From contig CM066326.1 in the NCBI GenBank assembly GCA_033807775.1, positions 90,434,873 through 90,498,872 of the forward strand: DNA of 64,000 nucleotides, in the 5' to 3' direction. A program made the position numbers and the translations under genes. Positions 46,084 through 57,459 of the stretch are shown one piece after another (the stretch's first letter is position 1; every line of letters begins with the position of its first letter). The notes beneath the pieces were generated by a model. The model saw only the letters and a list, made by a program, of their open reading frames with translations, was not told the origin of the DNA and ran no database searches. The stretch is from Saussurea involucrata (Eukaryota > Streptophyta > Magnoliopsida > Asterales > Asteraceae).

Positions 46084-46932
46084 AGCGATAAAACTTTTCT
46101 CCGATTATAAGAGTTCAAACTCCATCTAGAACAGGATGAAGTAATTTTTAACCTCTATTTTTCAAAAACAATAGCATATCTAATCAAGTATTACGATACT
46201 ACAAAATCAAATATAAAATATAGATCGTATCAGGAATTAAAATAGAGCAGTCTATGATCATAGGATGAACAATCGATTGCCAGAAAAACGTAACGAAACC
46301 GCCTATATCTTCATAAAAATCTACAAAACTGATGCCTCATAATTGTAGATTAGCATTATCATATCGTATCCTGTAGTATTTAATGAACTATATGTGAAAC
46401 TGAAACAAGGACGATCTTCTTAAATCTAATACGTACAGCTCGCTTTCGCGTATGATTTTCAGCTATAGTTAGGCTTTTGCTAGGTGAGTACGTTTACTAT
46501 CATTACACGAGATATCAACGCTGCGTATCTTCAGGAATTCACCTCCGGCAGCCTGACACTCCATTTCCGGCGGCCAGAAAACGACGGCAACGGCGGAAAC
46601 AGAATTTCGGATAAGTTAAGTTTTAAATTACTTCAAGCCTTTGAGAATTCTTTTAGAGGTAAACACAGAAGTGTGTATATATATATATATATAGCAATCG
46701 TCTATATTGCTGATGTGGACATCATTTTGACATGCTGGAATCTGAGGTGGCATTATCGTTCCGCTTTTCAAGGGTCCTGATTCCTGACACGTCGCACTGG
46801 ATAGATGTGTCCAGCTGAGGGAAATTGTCATAAAGACCCCCAAGTTTTGAAATTATTACCACGAAATCAAGGCAATACTGTAGAAATATTGGAGGGTACT
46901 TCGGTCATTTTGACCAGCTACTATTTAATTTA
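46084..46932. other. Upstream region of the DUF506 gene
   Basis: The likely promoter and 5' UTR of the minus-strand gene lie here. Visible are a TA microsatellite (46677-46693) and a GC-richer island (46545-46605). No second gene is supported; an open frame at 46484-46780 has no motifs. Confidence 0.45.
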
Positions 46933-47455
46933 GGGGTGTGCAAAACCCGAATAATCCGAAATCCGAACCCGATCCTGAACCGAAATTTATGTGTTTTTGC
47001 AATATCCGAATACCTCGAAATCCGAAAATCCGAAACCCGACTTTTGGGGAAATATTTGGGCTCGGGTTGGGTTTGATCTTTGGCCACCGACCCTTCCGAA
47101 AACCCGAAATAATATAAATATATATTTAAATGTTATACAAATATATTTATTTATATAATTATTTTTAGAAAATCGTAAATTATAGTCGGTCGAAATGTTT
47201 TTAAAATTTTAAACTTATTTACGGTTTTATCAATCTCTCGTTTGATTGAATTCATGTCAAAATCGATTGAATTTATACATATTTCTCGTATTATAATAAT
47301 AACCGAACCCGACCGACATTAACTTGAAACCCGACTAACCCTAACCCGAAGCAATTCGAAATCCGAAACCTAATTCAGGTCTTGAATTTCATATCCGAAA
47401 TCCGATGTTTTCGGTTTGTCCACCCGACCCCGCCCAACCCACCCGATGCACACCC
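46933..47455. mobile_element. hAT-like MITE, 523 bp, 8-bp target duplication
   Basis: Ends GGGGTGTGCA and TGCACACCC are inverted repeats. The exact 8-bp duplication TTAATTTA flanks it at 46925-46932 and 47456-47463, which fits hAT. The interior is built of CCGAAATCCGAACCCGA-type repeats near both ends. No ORF. Confidence 0.82.
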
Positions 47456-47463
47456 TTAATTTA

Positions 47464-48869
47464 ATTGTTCGTTTAATAAAATTCTTATTTTCATCCGATG
47501 GATAGAAGTGTAAATTCACTTGGATGGGGCCGTACGGTAGCATTTTCACTGCCAGCGTGAATTTACTGTTTTGGGGCTGCTTTGAATGTGGGGTTGTTCA
47601 CCATCAGAACCATATCGGGAATGGGTAATTTAGGTATTTCAGGTGTAATGATTATTTTTCAGGCAAAAGTGGCGTATGATGTCGTTTCGTACGACATGCG
47701 GCATTAGTTGACAAGGACGCCACGACACGTGTTTTATGTGGATGGTTCCACGTGTAAGACGTCTGTTCATCATGTTCGTCAGGTTGTAATGGTGATAATA
47801 TGGGTGGGCCGTTGGGCCCTGCGGATGGATAATAGTAAACGGAATGAAACGATATCTAACGAGATTATATTGAAGAATGAAGAGTACACCATAAATTTGG
47901 TCCTTATGTTTTGTTGAAAATAACATTTTAAGTCCCTGTAGTTTCAAAATTATAAAACGGTCACCATGGTTTGTAAAAACGTCAGTATTTGGTTTGTTAT
48001 TCAAACGGTCGTTGAAAAGATTTGGTTAAGTGAGAGGCGTCTTTCATTATTTTATCCATTTTTTGTCTTCAAGTTTATTTATGATTTTAGAGCATATCCA
48101 AAGGAGGTTTTTATAAGAACTTTTTTTTATTTTTGGTGCAATCTTATTTTCATCTCATTAATTTAATAATTTACATAAAAGTCAACAATGATAGTTCTTA
48201 TATAAGAACCTTATTTTTGTGAGTCTCATGTATTTGTCTACATTAATAATTATTTTATATTAATAAATAAATATCAAATATTAAATTTAAGTGTCAATAG
48301 GAATGATGACATTAACATTTTACACAAAATTCATGGTAAGAACAAAGGTCCTTAAATAAGAACCCAAAGAGGATGAGGTTCTTATAAGAACTCTCCACAA
48401 TAGTAGTTCCTACAAGCAACATCACTTTTTACTTATAATAATCTTGCATTGGAGATCTTTTAGTTCCTATGGTTTTTTGAATGGATAAATGACAAATGTT
48501 TACTCCGGTATATGGTCTAAACATTTTTAAAAAATGGAGAAAGTATGCGATATGATATGAAATTCTTTAGTTAAAAAAAACTCTCAACATTATAAAAGAA
48601 AATTAATTGTTTATTATATTCTCGCCAATATTAAACTTTGAAATTAAATGTTTAAGAGGATGATATATACTATTTTGTTAAATGTATGAAATATCTTGGT
48701 AATATTACTGGGATAATTTAAAATTAAATTGTGATTGGCCAATAACTTATGTCCGATATTAGAGGTAGTTATAAATACCCAATCAAGAACTTCAACAATA
48801 ACCTCCATTGTAAATGCTATAATATTAATTATTATATAAAGTATATTTATAAAAAGTCAATTATTACAT
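47464..48869. other. Gene-free region with small repeat remnants
   Basis: No gene is supported. Two ABRE/G-box-like sites (ACACGTGT at 47725, CCACGTGT at 47748) lie 15 bases apart. Near 47880-47990 is a GGTCCTTATG-type MITE end, and its probable partner end is at 62560-62625 beyond the copia insertion. At 48083-48400 GGTTTTTATAAGAAC and GGTTCTTATAAGAACTC face each other as a weak foldback element. Confidence 0.45.
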
Positions 48870-48874
48870 TGTAT

Positions 48875-49014
48875 TATTAGACGAAATATTGTGAATATAT
48901 TTGTATTTATCTTGTTGATTCCCTTCCCTTATTTATTGGGAAGTTTGTTTGTAACCTGTATATATATCTTTGGTAGTGCAATGAGAAAGGCAAGGAGATT
49001 GACACCAATTAACA
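48875..49014 (+). repeat. Short-LTR copia 5' LTR (140 bp)
   Basis: TATTAGACGAAATATTGTGA...CACCAATTAACA. It lacks the canonical TG start, beginning TATTAG instead. The boundary is set by the TGTAT target duplication and the adjoining primer site. Confidence 0.92.
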
Positions 49015-49026
49015 TGGTATCAGAGC
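49015..49026 (+). other. Primer binding site, initiator-Met tRNA (short-LTR copia)
   Basis: TGGTATCAGAGC lies directly against the LTR with no spacer. Confidence 0.93.
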
Positions 49027-49107
49027 ATAATTAGGCTCTCCTCTCTCTCTCGAAAATCCCAGTCGGCCCTAACATCCTCCGCCGTTCTCCGCCTTCTTCT
49101 GCTCACC

Positions 49108-51488
49108 ATGATCGGCTCCGACGGAAATTCCCAAGCCACCAAACCTCCTTTTCATCCTACCTTTGGTGTCAATAACATCAAGAATTCTATCCCTCTCGTT
49201 CTAAATCAAACCGATTCTCATTACGCCACTTGGGTAGAGTTGTTCCACATCCATACATGTGCATATGATGTGATTGATCGCATCGATCCTAATGCACCAA
49301 AGTCCGCTGGCATCGATCAGGCTACTTGGAAACGTCTGGACGCTATTGTCAAACAATGGATCCTTGTCACAATCTCCACCGATCTTCTTCAGACTATCAT
49401 GAAGCCAGGTGCTACCGCTCAGCAGTTATGGAACAGTCTCGCTGAAATTTTTCAAGATAACAAGGTTACTCGAGTCGTGTACCTTGAAGAGCAGTTCAAC
49501 ACCACCCGCCTGGATGCTTTTCCAAATGTCACCGAGTATTGCGCTCGTCTCAAGAATCTTTCCGATCAACTCGCTAATGTCGGTAATCCGATTTCAGAAA
49601 ATAAAATGGTTCTTCAACTTGTCTCTGGTCTTCCCAAAGGTGATTATGATACGATTGCTACGTTCATCCAACAATCTGATCCTTTACCTATCATTAACAA
49701 GGCTCGGTCCCAACTTATTCTTGAAGAAACCCGTCGATTAAAGCAAGAGTCACATGCTCCTCAAGCCTTGGTTAAACAGAAATCCGACTCTCCTCTTGTT
49801 GCCGCCGACCCGCCGCTTGGTCGTGAACAAAATTCTAGTTTCGATCGTGGTGGCAGCCGTGGAGGATATCGCGGGGGTCGCGGACGAGGAAGGAGCCGTG
49901 GTCGTGGCGGTCGCGGGGGCCGTCAACAGTTTTCCTGGTCACCACAACCTTGGTATTCCGGCAACCCATGGACACCACCGCCTTGTCCCCACCCAACAGC
50001 TCCGACGCAAATGGGCCTCCTCGGCCCGGGCCCGCGCCCTTCACAACCACCACCGCAACAACAAGTTTTCTACTCGGGAACAACTCATCCTACGCATGGC
50101 ACGCCCATGACCCCAACCGAGTTGGAAAGTGTTTTTAACACCATGCATCTTCAGCCGCCGGACAACACCTGGTACATGGATACGGGCTCTACTTCTCACG
50201 TCGTGAGCAGCTCGGGTAACTTTTCTCAATTATTTACTTTAAACAATCCGCATTCTATTTTAGTAGGCAATGGCAAAAGTATTCCGGCTCTTGGTCTAGG
50301 ATCCACCACTCTTTCCCACCCGAAAAGATCTTATTCTCTTAAAAATATTTACCATGTTCCTCAATTAATCAAAAATCTTATTTTCGTTCGAAAATTCACT
50401 AGTGATAGTAATGTCTCTATCGAATTTGACCCGTTCGGATTTTCTGTGAAGGATCTTACAACGGGGAACCAAATAACCAGATGCAACAGTTCTGGTGATC
50501 TCTATCCTTTCACTCAAGACTCAAGTGTTCGTAGTCCTTCTTTTGCCCTCCACACCGTTTCTCCAACTACATGGCACAACCGTCTCGGCCATCCGGGATC
50601 ATCCGTTTTACATTTACTTAGCAATAGTCTTTCTCTTTCGAATAATAAACTCGATGATGTTAGTTCTTGTAACGCTTGTTCCTTGGGCAAGCATTGTCGT
50701 TTAGGCTTTTCTTCTTCTCAAACTATTACGTATTGTCCTTTCGATATTATACATGCTCATTTATGGAATTCTCTTGTTGCATCTACACTAGGACATAAAT
50801 ATTATCTTGTTCTTCTTGATGATTTTTCCCATTTTGTTTGGACTTTTCCCTTGCAATCTAAATCTCAAGTCTTTTCTATCTTTCTCAACTTCTACACCTA
50901 CATTCAAACACAGTTTGAAAAGAAAATAAAAACTTTTCAATGTGATAATGGTCGTGAGTTTAACAATTCCCAATTTCACCAATTTTGTGATAAAAACGGC
51001 ATGCACCTTCGTTTCTCGTGTCCGTATACTTCCCCCCAAAACGGCAAAGCCGAATGTCTCCTTCGCACCTTAAACAATATCATCCGAACAAACCTTCTTC
51101 ACGCCTCCGTTCCTCCCTCGTATTGGCATTATGCTCTTCATTTTTGCCACATATGTCCTTAATATACTACCATCCACCGCCATTAAAAACCATACACCAA
51201 CCACTATTCTTTCTCATCGTGTGCCCACATATTCTCATCTCCGCACATTCGGGTGTCTTTGTTACCCTAACACTTCTTCCACTACGCCCCACAAACTTAC
51301 CCCTAGATCCACCCCCCTGCGTTTTTCTTGGCTACCCATCTAACCACCGCGGGTATTTGTGTCACGACCTCACCACTAAACAATTCTTTATCTCGCGACA
51401 TGTCACTTTCAATCAACAAGTTTTCCCTTTTACCAATCTCTCTAAATTTCAGGCCCACTCATACGACTTTCTTAACGACATTCCTATG
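49108..51488 (+). pseudogene. Short-LTR copia gag-protease-integrase, truncated
   Basis: Starts MIGSDGNSQATKPPFHP. Gag core has DSHYATWVELFHIHTCAYDV and EIFQDNKVTRVVYLEEQF. In place of a zinc knuckle there is an RGG-type basic stretch (RGGYRGGRGRGRSRGRGGRG). Protease is WYMDTGSTSHVVSS. Integrase has WHNRLGHPGSS, CNACSLGKHCR, CDNGREFNN and SPQNGKAECLLRTLNN. The first catalytic Asp is replaced: the usual HSDLW-type motif reads HAHLW. Two frameshifts follow, near 51150 and near 51330, and coding is cut at 51488 by the SIRE-1 LTR. Confidence 0.9.
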
Positions 51489-52526
51489 TGTTGGGTCACT
51501 TAGATTTGAAGATGACCTCAGTCTCTCAATTTCACAGTTCATACTTAGAATAATTTTTAGGTTCTTTACAAGCAGTTTAATTGTATAAAAATGTTCGGTG
51601 AAGTCGAAGATCAACCGAAGAAACAAAGTAGAAGTATATCTTCAAAGCGGATTGAAGATAGACTTCTCAACCAAAGATTAAGCTGCCACTTGAAGACTTT
51701 TCCTAAAGTCTTAGCCAGGTCACTTGAAGATTTTGAAGAAGCAAAATTTTGAAGAAGATGAAATGTTAGGCAAGATTTTGAAGAAGCAAAATTTTGAAGA
51801 AGATGAAATGTTTTGAAGAAGCAAAACTTTGAAGAAGATCAAAAATCTTGAAGACAATATCTTCGGCAAGATCTTTGAAGAGGATAACATGTTAGGCAAA
51901 ATCTTGAAGACATGTTAGGAACATTTTCGGCAAAGAAGTCTTCGGCAAAGAAATTTTAGCAGGTATATTAACTTTATCTGCAGAATATATTCAGGATATC
52001 TTGCATTGACAGAGACATCATCCTAAGATCAGAAAAAGGTTCTTTGGACTTCTTATATTCTTCAAGAAACATCAGCTTCAACAAGCAGGTCAACGCTTGA
52101 AGACAAAAGTGAAAAGACAAAATCACTTTTCAGAAGACTGCTTCCGTTCTGCCTTCCAAGCCCTCCTAGACAAGTGTCCATTGCATTTATTGCATGAGGC
52201 ACTATAAAAGGAGATCATCTTCATCCTTGCAACTCACCAGTTATCAAACTCTCTCAAGCTTTCAAGTGTTGGCGCATTACTCTCTCTCAGAAGTTCATTT
52301 GTTTTCTAAGTGTTTTACAACTGTTCTTATTCTCTGTGTGACTTTGTGTTAGATTGTTTAAGCAGATTTATCTGTTTTTGTTCCGCAACAATCTTTAAGT
52401 TTTCTATGTGTAATTCTTGATTTTAAATCAATAAAGAATTAATTAAGTGAAAATTTTTGTGTATTGTATTCAACCCCCCTTCTACAATACTTGTTTACCA
52501 TTGCTATTCCATAGCTGGGACCAACA
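51489..52526 (+). repeat. SIRE-1 5' LTR (1038 bp)
   Basis: TGTTGGGTCA...GGGACCAACA. U3 has GAAGAAGCAAAATTTT-type purine-rich tandem repeats (51729-51840) and TTCGGCAAAGAA repeats instead of CCACCGA hairpins. It has the conserved 26-bp block at 51594-51619 and AATAAAG at 52430, a possible polyadenylation signal. Confidence 0.94.
52203..52210 (+). promoter_or_regulatory. TATA box of SIRE-1 5' LTR
   Basis: TATAAAAG in CACTATAAAAGGAGATC, shared with SIRE-2 and the gag-only LTR; about 375 bp before the gag start. Confidence 0.78.
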
Positions 52527-52528
52527 AG

Positions 52529-52540
52529 TGGTATCAGAGC
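52529..52540 (+). other. Primer binding site, initiator-Met tRNA (SIRE-1)
   Basis: TGGTATCAGAGC, two bases after the LTR. Confidence 0.94.
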
Positions 52541-52577
52541 AGGTCAGTTTAATCTAATAAACTTGATCTGATCTGCA

Positions 52578-55500
52578 ATGGCTTCATCTTCTACCTTGAA
52601 CAATGTTTCTTCTCAAAACTCTACTGCTAATGCTGGATCATACGACAATGGCTCCATAGCCAAACCACCAAAGTTTAACCCTAATAACTTCTCTCTGTGG
52701 AAAAGTCGTATGATGCTCTTTCTAGAAGGAGTTGACAGCAGATATCCTACTATACTCCATGAAGGACCTCTTGTCCCAAGAGTTTGGGATCGTTATAATG
52801 CCAAAAACAAAGATGAGGATGGTGATGATTCTTCTTCTGATGAGGAAGAACGAACACCTGCTACTGGGAGATACATTGTAAAGGACCCCAGTAAGTACAC
52901 TGATGAAGACAAGCGTCTTGTAGCTCTTGATACTAAAGTCAGAGCCATCATTGCCCTCTCTTTGCCTGATGAAGTTTATCACTCTCTTGTAAACTTTTCT
53001 ACTGCTAAAGAAATGTGGTCTACTCTGTGTGTTCTTTATGAAGGAACTTCTGAAGTGAAAAAGAGCAGAAAAATCGCTCTTGTTAGAAAATATGAACTGG
53101 TTGCTCATGAAAAAGGAGAATCGCTTTCTGATTACTATAACCGTTTTAACAGTCTGCTTAATGATCTTAAGCTGTTGGGTCGCATCTATGACAATGAGGA
53201 AGTCTTATGCAAATTTATGGACTGTCTTCCTGAGTTCTGGGAAAACATCTGCACATGCATTAAGACAACCAAGGATCTTGATCATATGCCTCTCACAGCT
53301 CTTTATGGTACTCTCTTTAACTTTGAGCAAACCAAGCTCCAAAGGAAGTCTGTTATTAAAGATATCAAAAGCTCTTCCCTAGCTCTTGTAAGTGACTCTT
53401 CCAAAAGATCTGTGTGTATTCCTAGAATTACATATCCTTCTGATTCTGACCATGATAGTCAAGAAGATACCAATGATCATTCGGAGGCATATCTTAGTGA
53501 TGCTGATGATGAAGGTGAGGAAACCCCCGTTGACCAACTGATAGATGGCATAGCCATGCTGGCAGGTTACTCTAAACCTAGATCCCGTTTCTCCTCTAGT
53601 AAATCTAAATTTTCTAGAAAATCTTCTCAAAATTTCCCCAAGCACTCTTCAACTGATAAATCAAATGAGGAATGCTTTAAATGTGGGAAGAAAGGCCATT
53701 TTGCCTCTGAGTGCAGAAGCAAGCTTTCTGAAAAATCAAAGAACTCTTCTTCTAGTCGTCCCTTTTCAAAATCTAACAGATTCAGACCCGATTCAAATCA
53801 CTCATCTTCTCAAAAATCTGGCCAACCTGGTTCCTCTGTGAACTCTGACCGGGCTGAAAAGTACAAGGCTAAATACAAAAGAGAAAAGGAGAGAAATGAA
53901 CTTCTTTCCAAAAAGGGAACGGGTCTGCTGGCTGAGTATCATGACTTGGTAGATGAACCCACATCTGACAGTGATAAGGATATGGCCAATATTTGTTTCA
54001 TGGCAAAGATTGATGACATCAATGACTGTGAGGAAACTCCTTCCACTCTTGCTCTAGTCTCGACAGGATGCTCTTCCTCATCCACTCAGGTTTATGGACA
54101 TCAACAGATCTGGTATCTGGATAGTGGATGTTCACGTCATATGACTGGAAACATATCTCTTCTTGTTAACTTCGTGTCGGCTAAAGGTCCATCTGTTATC
54201 TTTGGCGATAATTCTCGTGGCAGCACTAAAGGCTACGGAACTCTCTCCAATGGTTCTGTCACCTTTAATAAAGTAGCGTACGTTGAAGGCTTGATGCACA
54301 ACCTCTTGAGCATAAGCCAGCTGTGTGATCTCGGTTATAAAGTAATCTTTGAACTATCCATTTGCACGGTGGTTGACAAAGACATGAAAGTTGTACTTTC
54401 CGGGTTCCGAAAAGAAAATGTCTATGTTATAGACATGGGACAAAGTTCATCTTCTGAAACAAACATCTGCTTTGTCTCTGAAAACTCTGCTAAAATCAGT
54501 TGGCTCTGGCACAAGCGTCTCTCTCACCTCAACTTCAAAACCTTGAACTCTCTCTCCTCTAAAGAGCTCGTATCTGGAATGCCAAAGCTGACCTTTGTGA
54601 AAGAAAAGCTGTGTGCTGCTTGTGAGAAGGGAAAGCTCACAAAATCTTCATTCAAGTCCAAGCAATGCTTCTCCATTTCTCAACCTCTTCAGATGCTGCA
54701 CATGGATCTGTGTGGACCAGTCAGCACTCCAAGCCTTGGTGGAAGAAGGTACATTCTTGTTATTATTGATGAATTTACACGCTATACTTGGGTATTTTTT
54801 CTCAGGTACAAAAGTGATGCTTCTGAAGAAATCATAAAGTTCATCAAAAGATCTGAAGTGATGAATGGGCAGCTGGTGAGATCTGTGAGAAGTGACAACG
54901 GCACTGAATTCAAAAATAGTGTGTTGGATGACTTCTTCAATGAAAAGGGCATATCTCAGAATTTTTCGGCTGTTCGGACTCCACAACAAAATGGTGTGGT
55001 AGAGAGAAAGAACAGGACGCTGTGTGAAGCTGCCAGATCCATGCTGAGTGAATCTCACCTACCGACCTACTTTTGGGCTGAAGCAATTAATACTGCATGC
55101 TTTACCCAGAATAGGTCCATCATTGTAAAAAGGCATAATAAGACTCCCTATGAAGTCTTTTATGGTAGAAAACCAAACATCAGTTTTCTTCATGTCTTTG
55201 GGTGTGTCTGCTACATTTTGAATGACAGAGAAAACTTGGGGAAGTTTGATCCTAAAGCAGATGAAGGCATCTTCATGGGTTATTCTCTCACCTCCAAAGC
55301 ATACAGGGTCTACAACCTTCGGAGAAAATGTATTGATGAATCAATACATGTCAAGTTTGATGACCTCAAGGTATCATCTCTCTCCTCAGATGATGATGAA
55401 TTAAATAGTTGGATCACCTCTTGCATTGGTGATGCTTCTCCTTCTCCACCTAACCCAACTATTCCCATACCTTCTCCTCAAAATCCTACCTCTCAAGATA

Positions 55501-57371
55501 ATAATCCTTCCTCATCCTCACACCCTTCTTCAAACCAAGAAGAAAATCCTTTGACGATCCAAACGTCCCAAAACCAAAATTCTCTTCAAAACACCACTCT
55601 CTCTCGTCCCTCAAATATTCCTTCTTCATCAAATCCACCACATACTTCTTCTTTCAATCCTCCTCAAGATCTACCCTCCTCCTCTCATCCACAACCTTCC
55701 TATCCTCCAGCTTTGCCTCCTGCTATAAAATGGACCAAGGATCATCCAATTGATCAAATAATTGGTGATCAACAGGCTGGTGTCCAAACCAGAAGAGGAG
55801 TAGGCAATATCTGTCTCTATGTTAACTTTTTGTCTCTTATAGAGCCAAAGAAGGTTGAAGAAGCTCTAGCTGATCCATGTTGGATCACTGCCATGCAAGA
55901 AGAACTTTCTCAGTTTGAGAGAAACAAGGTCTGGAGATTGGTTCCACATCCTCCCCGAAAAACAATCATAGGAACCAAGTGGGTCTTCAGAAACAAGATG
56001 GATGAAGAAGGCACTGTCATCAGAAATAAAGCCAGGCTGGTTGCTCAAGGGTACAGGCAAGAAGAAGGAATTGACTATGATGAAACATTTGCTCCAGTTG
56101 CTAGACTTGAAGCAATCAGAATCTTCCTTGCTCATGCTGCATACAAGAACTTTAGAGTCTTCCAGATGGATGTCAAGAGTGCCTTCCTAAATGGAGAGCT
56201 TGCTGAAGAAGTCTATGTGAAACAACCTCCTGGATTTGAAGATCCCTCTCATCCTGACTATGTGTACAGATTGGATAAGGCTCTTTATGGCCTTAAACAA
56301 GCTCCTCGTGCATGGTATGATACTCTAGCTGACTTTCTTCTGAAGAACAAGTATACTCGAGGTAAGGTTGACAACACTCTTTTCATCAAGCAAAAATCAG
56401 GTAATCTTATTCTTGTTCAAGTTTATGTGGATGACATCATTTTTGGTGCCACCAATGAATCACTGTGTGGTGAGTTTGCCTCTCTCATGATGAGTCAATA
56501 TGAGATGAGCATGATGGGGGAGCTAACATCTTTCTTGGGTCTCCAAGTAAAACAATCTTCTGAAGGTATCTTTATAAACCAAAGCAAATACATTCGTGAT
56601 CTTTTGAAAAAGTTCCAATATGATACCTGCTCTCCCATGAAAACTCCTATGGCACCACCTCTAAAACTTGATGCTGATACAAATGGAGACTCTGTTGATA
56701 TAACCAAGTTTAGAGGTATGATTGGGTCACTTCTTTATCTTACTGCTAGTAGACCTGATATTATGTTTGCTACTTGTCTGTGTGCGCGTTACCAAGCCAA
56801 TCCCAAGAAATCTCATATGGATGCGGTTAAACGCATCTTTCGGTATCTGAAAGGTACCATGAATCTGGGTCTTTGGTATCCCAAAGACTCAGGTTTTGAT
56901 CTAATGGGTTATTCAGATTCTGACTTTGCAGGATCAAAGATGGATAGAAAGAGCACTACTGGAAGCTGCCAACTCCTTGGTGGTAAACTTGTTAGTTGGT
57001 CTAGCAAGAAGCAGCACTCAGTCTCCACCTCCACGGCTGAAGCTGAATATGTTGCGGCTGGTAGCTGTTGTGCTCAAATACTGTGGATGAAGAATCAACT
57101 GAGGGACTACAATCAGATCTATTCTCAAGTCCCAATCCTGTGTGACAACTCCAGTGCAATTGCCATTGCAAACAATCCTGTGCTTCACTCCAGATCCAAG
57201 CACATTGATATTCGGTATCACTTCATAAGAGATCACATCTCTAAAGGTGATATTGAACTGCATTTCATCCCCACCGATCTTCAACTGGCGGATCTCTTCA
57301 CAAAGCCTCTTGAAGAACCTCGGTTCAAGTTTCTCTTAGGAGAACTTGGTATGTTAAATTTAGATATATAG
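52578..57371 (+). CDS. gag-pol: SIRE-1 gag-pol polyprotein, intact
   Basis: A 1597-residue uninterrupted copia polyprotein; the first ATG after the primer site. Gag core (PKFNPNNFSLWKSRMMLFLE) is near 35; CCHC knuckle CFKCGKKGHFASEC near 366. Protease WYLDSGCSRHMTG near 510. Integrase: HKRLSHLNF and CAACEKGK, then catalytic Asp in HMDLCGP (~707), Asp in SDNGTEF (~770) and Glu in VVERKNR (~807). RT: KWVFRNKMDEEG, DYDETFAPVARLEA, active site VYVDDIIFG near 1282. RNase H: GYSDSDFAGSKMDRKSTTG near 1443, STAEAEY, then HIDIRYHFIRD. All catalytic residues seen are present, so it may be functional. Compared with SIRE-2 it lacks about 370 codons between Gag and protease, removed exactly at 54089/54090 (CAG then GTTTATGG), including the second zinc knuckle. 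Confidence 0.96.
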   Translation: MASSSTLNNVSSQNSTANAGSYDNGSIAKPPKFNPNNFSLWKSRMMLFLEGVDSRYPTILHEGPLVPRVWDRYNAKNKDEDGDDSSSDEEERTPATGRYIVKDPSKYTDEDKRLVALDTKVRAIIALSLPDEVYHSLVNFSTAKEMWSTLCVLYEGTSEVKKSRKIALVRKYELVAHEKGESLSDYYNRFNSLLNDLKLLGRIYDNEEVLCKFMDCLPEFWENICTCIKTTKDLDHMPLTALYGTLFNFEQTKLQRKSVIKDIKSSSLALVSDSSKRSVCIPRITYPSDSDHDSQEDTNDHSEAYLSDADDEGEETPVDQLIDGIAMLAGYSKPRSRFSSSKSKFSRKSSQNFPKHSSTDKSNEECFKCGKKGHFASECRSKLSEKSKNSSSSRPFSKSNRFRPDSNHSSSQKSGQPGSSVNSDRAEKYKAKYKREKERNELLSKKGTGLLAEYHDLVDEPTSDSDKDMANICFMAKIDDINDCEETPSTLALVSTGCSSSSTQVYGHQQIWYLDSGCSRHMTGNISLLVNFVSAKGPSVIFGDNSRGSTKGYGTLSNGSVTFNKVAYVEGLMHNLLSISQLCDLGYKVIFELSICTVVDKDMKVVLSGFRKENVYVIDMGQSSSSETNICFVSENSAKISWLWHKRLSHLNFKTLNSLSSKELVSGMPKLTFVKEKLCAACEKGKLTKSSFKSKQCFSISQPLQMLHMDLCGPVSTPSLGGRRYILVIIDEFTRYTWVFFLRYKSDASEEIIKFIKRSEVMNGQLVRSVRSDNGTEFKNSVLDDFFNEKGISQNFSAVRTPQQNGVVERKNRTLCEAARSMLSESHLPTYFWAEAINTACFTQNRSIIVKRHNKTPYEVFYGRKPNISFLHVFGCVCYILNDRENLGKFDPKADEGIFMGYSLTSKAYRVYNLRRKCIDESIHVKFDDLKVSSLSSDDDELNSWITSCIGDASPSPPNPTIPIPSPQNPTSQDNNPSSSSHPSSNQEENPLTIQTSQNQNSLQNTTLSRPSNIPSSSNPPHTSSFNPPQDLPSSSHPQPSYPPALPPAIKWTKDHPIDQIIGDQQAGVQTRRGVGNICLYVNFLSLIEPKKVEEALADPCWITAMQEELSQFERNKVWRLVPHPPRKTIIGTKWVFRNKMDEEGTVIRNKARLVAQGYRQEEGIDYDETFAPVARLEAIRIFLAHAAYKNFRVFQMDVKSAFLNGELAEEVYVKQPPGFEDPSHPDYVYRLDKALYGLKQAPRAWYDTLADFLLKNKYTRGKVDNTLFIKQKSGNLILVQVYVDDIIFGATNESLCGEFASLMMSQYEMSMMGELTSFLGLQVKQSSEGIFINQSKYIRDLLKKFQYDTCSPMKTPMAPPLKLDADTNGDSVDITKFRGMIGSLLYLTASRPDIMFATCLCARYQANPKKSHMDAVKRIFRYLKGTMNLGLWYPKDSGFDLMGYSDSDFAGSKMDRKSTTGSCQLLGGKLVSWSSKKQHSVSTSTAEAEYVAAGSCCAQILWMKNQLRDYNQIYSQVPILCDNSSAIAIANNPVLHSRSKHIDIRYHFIRDHISKGDIELHFIPTDLQLADLFTKPLEEPRFKFLLGELGMLNLDI

Positions 57372-57418
57372 TTTTGTTAAAAAAAATCAAAATAAATAAA
57401 TAAATAAATAAAAAAAAA

Positions 57419-57459
<41 letters not shown>

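Noticed and set aside
46484..46780. 98-residue frame upstream of the DUF506 gene
   Set aside because: Low complexity, crosses a TA microsatellite, no relatives recognised.
47720..47760. Two close G-boxes as a promoter
   Set aside because: No gene within reach on either strand that they would clearly serve; noted in the region entry only.
49835..50083. Antisense ORF across the RGG region
   Set aside because: Shadow of GC-rich Gag codons.
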